A stretch of DNA of 6,500 bases from Candidatus Brocadiaceae bacterium. GTDB lineage: Bacteria > Planctomycetota > Brocadiia > SM23-32. The stretch's first letter is position 1; each line of letters starts with the position of its first letter. The notes beneath the pieces are model-generated. The model was given only the letters and a program-made list of their open reading frames with translations, was not told where the DNA came from and made no database searches. The stretch is from the NCBI GenBank assembly GCA_003551785.1, contig PUNP01000229.1:1-6500 (forward strand), written 5' to 3'. Position numbers and translations under genes: made by a program. Positions 1-5,153 of the stretch are shown piece by piece.

Positions 1-29
1 ACTAATGATTTTATAGGAGACAAATAACA

Positions 30-1892
30 ATGTCATTGTCACTGAGCTGGAATGAGACGGATACGCCTGTAGAATTACATGATTTGCTGGCCACTCTTGC
101 GGTTGAATATCCTATTTATCAGGGTGAAGGCGGAGAGGTTAAGGTTTCTTTTGAAAAAGCATCCGCTACTGATATCTTAGCAATTGATCGAGAAGGCTGT
201 AATGCGACGATACGGTATGGGAAAATCCATCATGCAGCGCGCGGTATTGGAACTCTGCTTGCAGGTCTGCCGAATTGCGGGGAATCTATGACCGAAAAAA
301 TTCCTTTTACCTCGTACGGCATCATGCTCGATTGTTCACGTAATGCGGTAATGAAAGTCGAGTATTTTAAGAAATGGCTACGTCGCCTGTCACTTATGGG
401 CTATAATATGGCTATGTTATACACGGAGGATACTTATGAATTGCCGGGAGAGGATTATTTTGGATATAACCGTGGCAGATATACCAAAGCTGAACTCAAA
501 GAAATCGACAAGTACGCGGCTGCGCTGGGGATTGAAATGATTGGCTGTATACAAACTCTCGGGCACCTTGCTCAAGTATTAAAGTGGCCTGCTTACAGAG
601 AGATTACGGATACTTCCAGTGTTTTACTTGTAGAAGAAGAAAGTACCTATGAGTTAATCGGGAAGATGCTTGACACATTTGCTGAATGTTTTTCATCTCG
701 CCGGATTCACATTGGTATGGATGAAGCACATGATCTCGGGCGAGGGCGATACATGGATTGGAAAGGTTACAGGCGAGGGTTTGATTTATTTAACCAGCAC
801 CTGGCAAAAGTGACCGAAGCGTGTTCGGAGCGTAATCTTTTTCCCATGATCTGGTCGGATATGTATTTTCGGATGGGTAGTAAAAACAGGGATTATTACG
901 ACATGGATTCTGCAATTCCCGATGAGGTTGCATCTGAAATTCCCGTGGATGCCAGGCTTGTATATTGGGATTATTATCATAAAGATGCTGATTTTTATCG
1001 TGAATGGATACGCCGACACCGTGCGCTCGGTTTTGAACCGATAATGGCGTCAGGAGTCTGGACATGGACAAAACTCTGGTATGACCACCGACAGACTGTA
1101 GATACTGTAGGGCCGTGTCTCGAGGCGTGCCGGAGTGAAAATTTAAAGGAAGTGTTTTTTACCCTGTGGGGCGATGATGGAGGATACTGTGAGTTTGATT
1201 CGTCTCTTGCCGGGTTATGTTATGCGGCGGAGTGTGGTTTTAATGAAGGAGAACCGGATGATGCGGTTCTGGAAAAGCGTTTTAAGGCGGTTTGCGGAGA
1301 TAGTTACCGAACTACGCTCCTTCCCGCCGCTGCGTTTAACCATAACCTGCCGGCATCGGCTTTACTTTGGGACGATCCCTTGCTCGGAATTTTTTACAAT
1401 AATACTGTTGCAAGTGAAGATGGGCCGAATCAATATAAAATAACCGCTGAGAAACTTGAGAAATTGTCGAAGGACCTGGAACCAGTTATTTACGACCAGA
1501 ATGCGGCTGATATGCAGCATGCAGGGATTCTCGCTGTCACTTTGAAAAATAAGGTCAATCTGCGCCACAAATTAGTCCAGGCATACAAAAGCCGGGATGA
1601 AAAAAGACTAAGAGAAGTGCAGGAAGAGGCGGAAGAAGTAATAGGCGGTTTTGAAAAATTGATGGCATCCTTCAGACGGCAGTGGTACAAAAGAAACAAA
1701 CCGCAGGGTTTCGAAGTAATCCAAATCCGGCTCGCAGGCCAGGTGGCCCGTCACCGTGAAGTTCAGCAAAGAATAGGTGAACTCTTGACCGGTGATATTG
1801 ATGCCATACCGGAACTCGATGAATGTCCGGAACCGGCGGAAGTGAATAGAACAAGATATTCGAGACTGGCAACGGCGTCGTTAGGTGTATGA
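30..1892 (+). CDS. GH20 beta-N-acetylhexosaminidase, cytosolic type
   Basis: This is a glycoside hydrolase family 20 enzyme, expected to remove terminal beta-linked GlcNAc or GalNAc by substrate-assisted (N-acetyl) catalysis. Residues about 10-92 look like the small alpha/beta domain that precedes GH20 barrels. The TIM barrel spans about 95-430 and includes LDCSRN (101-105), YTEDTYE (131-137), GH (178-179), the catalytic pair D231-E232 in HIGMDEAHDLG, W275-D277, W313-D314-Y315, the tryptophan-rich SGVWTW (341-346) and LWGDDGG (379-385). The rest is mostly charged and helical. The protein has no signal peptide, so it probably acts in the cytoplasm on imported oligosaccharides. It resembles the non-secreted GH20 exo-hexosaminidases described from Paenibacillus; GlcNAc versus GalNAc preference cannot be read from sequence. 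The start is set by AGGAGA at 15-20, nine bases before the ATG. Length, frame and active site are intact. The coding sequence looks more AT-rich than the two genes downstream. Confidence 0.9.
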   Translation: MSLSLSWNETDTPVELHDLLATLAVEYPIYQGEGGEVKVSFEKASATDILAIDREGCNATIRYGKIHHAARGIGTLLAGLPNCGESMTEKIPFTSYGIMLDCSRNAVMKVEYFKKWLRRLSLMGYNMAMLYTEDTYELPGEDYFGYNRGRYTKAELKEIDKYAAALGIEMIGCIQTLGHLAQVLKWPAYREITDTSSVLLVEEESTYELIGKMLDTFAECFSSRRIHIGMDEAHDLGRGRYMDWKGYRRGFDLFNQHLAKVTEACSERNLFPMIWSDMYFRMGSKNRDYYDMDSAIPDEVASEIPVDARLVYWDYYHKDADFYREWIRRHRALGFEPIMASGVWTWTKLWYDHRQTVDTVGPCLEACRSENLKEVFFTLWGDDGGYCEFDSSLAGLCYAAECGFNEGEPDDAVLEKRFKAVCGDSYRTTLLPAAAFNHNLPASALLWDDPLLGIFYNNTVASEDGPNQYKITAEKLEKLSKDLEPVIYDQNAADMQHAGILAVTLKNKVNLRHKLVQAYKSRDEKRLREVQEEAEEVIGGFEKLMASFRRQWYKRNKPQGFEVIQIRLAGQVARHREVQQRIGELLTGDIDAIPELDECPEPAEVNRTRYSRLATASLGV

Positions 1893-1930
1893 TGCAGAGC
1901 CGGTTGAAAACACCTTATGCTTACTCTGTG

Positions 1931-1949
1931 TTTAGGGGCCTGGCCTAAA
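1931..1949 (+). terminator. Weak hairpin after the hexosaminidase gene
   Basis: TTTAGG (1931-1936) can pair with CCTAAA (1944-1949) around a seven-base loop, 38 bases after the stop codon. It is followed by A residues rather than a T tract, so it is not a canonical intrinsic terminator. It is listed because it is the only hairpin between the gene end and the palindrome array, and it may serve as a 3' end or processing site. Confidence 0.2.
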
Positions 1950-1981
1950 AACGTACAATTGCCAAAGCGCATCGATCTACC

Positions 1982-1998
1982 GCGCCCTTTCAGGGCGC
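1982..1998. repeat. Palindrome 1 (outer, A)
   Basis: GCGCCCT (1982-1988) pairs with AGGGCGC (1992-1998) around the loop TTC. It is followed by A residues on the + strand, so it does not look like a terminator in either direction. It is the left outer member of the symmetric array. Confidence 0.8.
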
Positions 1999-2019
1999 AA
2001 AAATACGTGTGAATCATCA

Positions 2020-2043
2020 CCTCGGGTTGAAACCCGAGGCTAC
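2020..2043 (-). repeat. Palindrome 2 with GTAG foot, REP-like, minus orientation
   Basis: CCTCGGGTT (2020-2028) pairs with AACCCGAGG (2031-2039) across GA, and is followed at once by CTAC (2040-2043). Read on the minus strand this is GTAG directly 5' of a hairpin, the arrangement known for REP elements mobilised by REP-associated tyrosine transposases (RAYTs). It faces palindrome 5 in the opposite orientation. Confidence 0.6.
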
Positions 2044-2049
2044 CGTACT

Positions 2050-2067
2050 TTGCCCCATTCGGGGCAA
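2050..2067. repeat. Palindrome 3 (inner, C)
   Basis: TTGCCCC (2050-2056) pairs with GGGGCAA (2061-2067) around the loop ATTC. It is the left inner member of the symmetric array. Its CCCC/GGGG core is shared with palindromes 4, 5 and 6, so cross-pairing between units is possible. Confidence 0.8.
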
Positions 2068-2078
2068 GGCCGCTGTTT

Positions 2079-2095
2079 TCGCCCCAGCGGGGCGA
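2079..2095. repeat. Palindrome 4 (inner, C')
   Basis: TCGCCCC (2079-2085) pairs with GGGGCGA (2089-2095) around the loop AGC. It is the right inner member. It differs from palindrome 3 by one base pair at the second stem position and in loop sequence. Confidence 0.8.
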
Positions 2096-2101
2096 GGTTA
2101 G

Positions 2102-2125
2102 GTAGCCCCTGGTTTTAACCAGGGG
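2102..2125 (+). repeat. Palindrome 5 with GTAG foot, REP-like, plus orientation
   Basis: GTAG (2102-2105) directly precedes CCCCTGGTT (2106-2114), which pairs with AACCAGGGG (2117-2125) across TT. GTAG at the foot of a perfect hairpin is the hallmark of RAYT-associated REPs. Together with palindrome 2 it forms an inverted REP pair with the GTAG feet pointing inward. The stem sequence differs from that of palindrome 2 although the GGTT/AACC loop-proximal part is similar. Confidence 0.6.
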
Positions 2126-2148
2126 TAATAAATGATGAAAAGATAAAT

Positions 2149-2167
2149 GCGCCCCGGCTAGGGGCGC
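2149..2167. repeat. Palindrome 6 (outer, A')
   Basis: GCGCCCC (2149-2155) pairs with GGGGCGC (2161-2167) around the loop GGCTA. It is the right outer counterpart of palindrome 1, sharing GCGCCC and the flanking GGT that mirrors ACC before palindrome 1. Confidence 0.8.
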
Positions 2168-2200
2168 GGTTGCTCTTGAAATAGCGGCATTTGCTCATTA

Positions 2201-2229
2201 TTGGCTTTTCGGCATATATGACTTATAAG
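2201..2229 (+). promoter_or_regulatory. Candidate sigma70-type promoter for the first DUF4838 gene
   Basis: TTGGCT (2201-2206) and TATAAG (2224-2229) are separated by 17 bases, matching 4 of 6 and 5 of 6 consensus positions. The site lies in the AT-rich half of the intergenic region and would give a leader of roughly 110 bases before the ATG at 2349. The -10 hexamer sits inside a perfect 10-base palindrome, which fits repressor control. The call is by eye only. Confidence 0.4.
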
Positions 2230-2238
2230 TTCTATATG
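2213..2238. promoter_or_regulatory. Operator-like 26-base dyad over the -10 region
   Basis: The half-site CATATA (2213-2218) mirrors TATATG (2233-2238) around the perfect palindrome ACTTATAAGT (2221-2230). Both share the centre between 2225 and 2226, so 11 of 13 base pairs are symmetric and only the two pairs between the blocks fail. The shape (AT-rich, 26 bp, no loop) suits a dimeric DNA-binding protein better than an RNA hairpin. It overlaps the proposed -10 hexamer. The regulator is not in the window. Confidence 0.4.
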
Positions 2239-2348
2239 TTTCAAGCGTAAATCCTTGATTATGCAACAGACTCTACTGCGAATTTATTAGACGTGAGAAG
2301 GTATGAATACAGTAACGAATTGTTGAACTTTATTGGAGGTTTTTAGTC

Positions 2349-4922
2349 ATGAGAAGTTTGAAAATTGCTTTCAGCAGGTTTAGTGTCTTATCAGCGCTTT
2401 TTTTAGTTTACCTGTTCTCAACGCTTATGGCCCACGCTGCTGCTGCCGAAGTAGTTCTGGCTGATGGTGGAGAGTCCTTTCATAATGTAGTTATCGGCCA
2501 GGGGACATCTTCCGACAACGAAAGGGTGGCGGGGGAGCTTGCGCAGTATCTCGGTAAAATAAGCGGGGCTGATTTTTTCGTAGAATACGGTGACGGCACG
2601 TCGGGAATTGCTGTCGGCAGCTTCAGCGATTTCCCGGAGCTGAACCTTGGGGGCAAATTCGATCCTGATGACCTTACGCGACGCGATGAGTACCTTATCC
2701 GCAGCCATGAGGACGGCCTTTACCTGATAGGCGCCGGCGACCTGGCCGTTCAGCACGCGGTCTGGGACCTGCTGCACCGTCTTGGTTATCGTCAGTTACT
2801 TCCGACCGATACGTGGGAAATCGTGCCGGAATTGGATGATATGAGAGTATCGGTGGATGATTTTGAATCACCGGATTTCGTTAACAGGATGGGGCCTCGC
2901 GGTGCTCCCTGGAGTGATAGAGAACTCTGGAGCCGTTGGCGGGATCGCAACCGAATCACTTCGTCTTTCACTTTGCGTACCGGCCATGTCTACAATCGTA
3001 TTATAAATCACAATAGACAGGCTTTTGAAGATAATCCCGAATACCTCGCACTGGTTGACGGTGAGCGCGGCGGCGGACGGGGCGATAAATTCTGCATTTC
3101 CAATGAAGGACTTCGGAATCTGGTGGTTGAAGACGCTGTGAATCGCATAGAACCGGATGACGATAGTATTTCAATGGATCCCAGCGATGGGGGAAGCTGG
3201 TGCGAGTGCGATGAATGCGCCGAAATGGGTAGCGTAAGCGACCGGGTCGTGATACTGTCGAATAAAGTGGCGGAGGCGATAAACGAGCTCGGCTTCGATG
3301 AAGAAAAATATGTGGGGATTTATGCCTGTGCAAGTCACTCCCCTCCTCCCGCGGTGCAGGTGCATCCCAATGTCATTGTCAGCATAGCAACATCCTTTAT
3401 AAGGGGGGGATATACACTTGAGCAACTCATCGAAGGGTGGTCTGAGAAAACGGAAATTATAGGCATCCGCGAGTACCATGATGTGCATACATGGAGCCAG
3501 GCGATGCCGCGCCGGGCTCGTGGTGGTAACATTGATTATCTGGTTCGGAGAATTCCTTATTTTCACGAGCACGGTGCACGTTTTATGAATTCGGAAGCTT
3601 CCGACTCCTGGGGCGCCAACGCACCGGGCTTCTACTTTTCAGGACGTGTCCTCTGGGATGTGGATGAGGCCGATAGAGCGGAAGAAATAATGGATGATTT
3701 TGTGGAGAAGGCTTTTGCTGATGCGCATGAACCGATGCGCGGGTTTTATCATATGATCGCCGAAGATTATGATACTGTCAGAACCAATGATGATCTTCTG
3801 GCAAGGATGTACGGTTACCTTGCCGAGGCCCGTGCGCTCACGGATGATCCTGAGGTGATGACCAGGCTCGATGAACTCACACTTTATACCCGTTACGTGG
3901 AGCTTCGCTTCAAATTTGGTGATGCGGGAGGAGATGAGGCACGTCTGGAAGCGGCACAGAACCTGTTCCGCCATGCTTACAGGATGCGTGATACGATGAT
4001 GGTGCATATACAGGCGCTTTACCGGTGGCTGAGGCGTCGTGGCATCGATATGCCGGCGGAAGCTGATCCGGGGCGCCTTTCAGTAGGAAGTGAGGGTAAG
4101 GACTTTGATCCATGGAAAAGCAGCGAGGCGTTCGATGAAGGTGAGATAGAAGGATTTATCGAAGATGGACTCGCGAGTTATGAGAAAGTGGTGCTGCCTT
4201 TTGAACCGATTACTTTCAGTGATGATCTGGTGCCGGCAGCCGAGAGGCTGAACCTGCCCGAGGTTTCCACAGGTGATTTTGGGCGCGGGGATGATTTCAG
4301 GGGCCGACACAGAATGTTTACATGGTTCACGCCGGATAAGCGGGAACTTACACTGGAAGTTACCGCGGGGCTGATCTGGCAGGACCGGGGCAACGTAAGC
4401 TTTGAGCTTTATTCACCTCAGGAGGTTACCCTTGATCCTGTGGATACTGATGATAGTGTTCCACCGGATGAAGAAACATACGAGATTACGCTTAAAACAC
4501 CCTATGACGACTTGCACACGCTGGAGTGGAGTGATGGAGGGGATATGACGAGTATCGCTTTTCCTGAGGGGCATCCCATGACGGTTCGCTCCAGTATGGA
4601 TGATCCGGCAAGTCTCCGCGGCAATCGGAATCTCTATTTTTACGTGCCGAAAGGCACCGAGACAGTCGGTGGTTTTACCACGCATGAACGCACCCGCATC
4701 CTCGACGGCGACGCCAACCGGCTGCTTGACTGGGGCGATGTGGAAGGGGGCGAGGGATATTTCAATGTTCCCGTGCCTGAAGGTCAGGACGGCACACTGT
4801 GGAAGCTGGAGAGAGCATACGGGACTCAGATGCTGATGACGGTTCCACCTTACCTGGCACGCAATGAACGCGAACTGCTGCTTCCGAGTGAGGTGGTGGA
4901 GGCGGACAGCGAACAGCAATGA
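2349..4922 (+). CDS. Secreted DUF4838 protein with GH67-N-like N-terminal domain
   Basis: This is an exported protein of 857 aa with a clear signal peptide: basic MRSLK, a hydrophobic core at about 12-27, and Ala-rich cleavage near residues 30-33. Residues about 34-175 match the N-terminal domain found in GH67 alpha-glucuronidases and relatives (VVIG, ELAQYLGKISG, GLYLIGAGDLAVQHAVWDLL, LGYRQLLP). The central part, about 176-500, is DUF4838, with the family hallmark DPSDGGSWCECDEC (277-290; Cys285, Cys287, Cys290) followed by YACASHSPPP (325-334). Residues about 640-857 are predicted by eye to be beta-rich and are not assigned to a family. The start is supported by GGAGG nine bases upstream and by the signal peptide. 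The role is unproven: the domain setting suggests a glycan-active enzyme or binding protein in the periplasm or outside the cell, but no GH67 catalytic residues could be assigned. A paralogue follows 231 bases downstream on the same strand. Confidence 0.85.
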   Translation: MRSLKIAFSRFSVLSALFLVYLFSTLMAHAAAAEVVLADGGESFHNVVIGQGTSSDNERVAGELAQYLGKISGADFFVEYGDGTSGIAVGSFSDFPELNLGGKFDPDDLTRRDEYLIRSHEDGLYLIGAGDLAVQHAVWDLLHRLGYRQLLPTDTWEIVPELDDMRVSVDDFESPDFVNRMGPRGAPWSDRELWSRWRDRNRITSSFTLRTGHVYNRIINHNRQAFEDNPEYLALVDGERGGGRGDKFCISNEGLRNLVVEDAVNRIEPDDDSISMDPSDGGSWCECDECAEMGSVSDRVVILSNKVAEAINELGFDEEKYVGIYACASHSPPPAVQVHPNVIVSIATSFIRGGYTLEQLIEGWSEKTEIIGIREYHDVHTWSQAMPRRARGGNIDYLVRRIPYFHEHGARFMNSEASDSWGANAPGFYFSGRVLWDVDEADRAEEIMDDFVEKAFADAHEPMRGFYHMIAEDYDTVRTNDDLLARMYGYLAEARALTDDPEVMTRLDELTLYTRYVELRFKFGDAGGDEARLEAAQNLFRHAYRMRDTMMVHIQALYRWLRRRGIDMPAEADPGRLSVGSEGKDFDPWKSSEAFDEGEIEGFIEDGLASYEKVVLPFEPITFSDDLVPAAERLNLPEVSTGDFGRGDDFRGRHRMFTWFTPDKRELTLEVTAGLIWQDRGNVSFELYSPQEVTLDPVDTDDSVPPDEETYEITLKTPYDDLHTLEWSDGGDMTSIAFPEGHPMTVRSSMDDPASLRGNRNLYFYVPKGTETVGGFTTHERTRILDGDANRLLDWGDVEGGEGYFNVPVPEGQDGTLWKLERAYGTQMLMTVPPYLARNERELLLPSEVVEADSEQQ

Positions 4923-4990
4923 GCAATTGGGAATGAGGAATAAACGGCAACGGAGAAAAAAATGAAACGAGTGATATAGGCCGGAGCCTG

Positions 4991-5037
4991 AACGTCCAGA
5001 CCCGCACTTGAAGGTGCTTAAAGAACGTTGTTTTTTT
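4991..5037 (+). terminator. Possible intrinsic terminator after the first DUF4838 gene
   Basis: AACGT (4991-4995) can pair with ACGTT (5025-5029), enclosing a smaller hairpin, GCACT (5004-5008) with GGTGC (5013-5017), which includes one T-G pair. One base later comes a run of seven T residues (5031-5037). The T tract is convincing but the stems are short and weak, so termination may be partial. Confidence 0.3.
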
Positions 5038-5102
5038 AACGCCAGAACATTACAAGCCCCGTGGGGCGTTCCAATGTGTTGTCACAAAGCATATTGGAAT
5101 AT
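5038..5102. repeat. Overlapping inverted repeats in the leader of the third gene
   Basis: Three pairings compete for the same bases. AACGCC (5038-5043) matches GGCGTT (5065-5070). GCCCC (5056-5060) matches GGGGC (5063-5067) across GT. TTCCAAT (5069-5075) matches ATTGGAA (5093-5099). A further small palindrome, ATATT-GG-AATAT, lies at 5091-5102. TTGTCA (5079-5084) resembles a -35 box, but the best -10 (TATCTG, 5100-5105) is poor and 15 bases away, so no promoter is called. The segment could be a regulatory leader or an operator cluster. Confidence 0.4.
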
Positions 5103-5153
5103 CTGCATGCATTTTGAAGCAAGAAGTCTTTTAAATCAAATCGGAGGTTGTTT

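Larger units (their letters stand above)
1979..2170. repeat. Mirror-symmetric array of six palindromes (BIME-like unit)
   Basis: Six perfect palindromes, each with a 7-9 bp stem and a 2-5 base loop, lie within 192 bases. Their order is A-B-C-C'-B'-A'. The outermost pair both begin GCGCCC, the second pair both carry a GTAG foot facing the centre, and the inner pair are both TNGCCCC types. Palindrome midpoints are near 1990, 2029.5, 2058.5, 2087, 2115.5 and 2158, so all three pairs share one centre near 2073-2074. The outer ends are also inverted copies: ACCGCGCCC (1979-1987) matches GGGCGCGGT (2162-2170), and GGCTACC (2038-2044) matches GGTAGCC (2101-2107). The arrangement resembles a bacterial interspersed mosaic element built from REP units in opposite orientation. 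No transposase gene is visible in the window. Confidence 0.75.
1893..2348. other. Intergenic region, 456 bases, palindrome-rich left half, promoter-like right half
   Basis: No credible coding sequence is visible here. The order is: a short weak hairpin just after the hexosaminidase gene (1931-1949); a dense array of six GC-rich palindromes (1979-2170); then an AT-rich stretch (about 2171-2348) with a candidate promoter, a 26-base dyad and the ribosome binding site GGAGG at 2335-2339, nine bases before the ATG of the next gene. The change from GC-rich palindromes to AT-rich leader is abrupt at about 2170. This suggests that the palindromic block is an inserted or mobile repeat unit placed upstream of an older promoter region. 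Confidence 0.8.

Noticed and set aside
1..29. Tail of an upstream gene
   Set aside because: Only 29 bases are available. They contain stop codons in two frames and a ribosome binding site, and nothing identifies a preceding gene.
1982..1998. Palindrome 1 as an intrinsic terminator
   Set aside because: It is followed by A residues on the + strand, and on the minus strand the T run lies before the hairpin rather than after it.
1979..2170. CRISPR array
   Set aside because: The units are different palindromes of 17-20 bases in mirror order, not one repeated sequence separated by unique spacers of constant length, and no cas gene is present.
3201..3218. Zinc-finger DNA-binding motif from the CxCxxC cluster
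   Set aside because: The protein has a signal peptide and an enzyme-like domain order, there is no second cysteine or histidine pair at finger spacing, and the motif is a shared feature of the two DUF4838 proteins.
4413..4919. A 168-codon open frame on the minus strand, and several other antisense frames under the two large genes
   Set aside because: They lie fully inside well-supported coding sequence, lack ribosome binding sites and recognisable domains, and show the biased composition expected of shadow frames.
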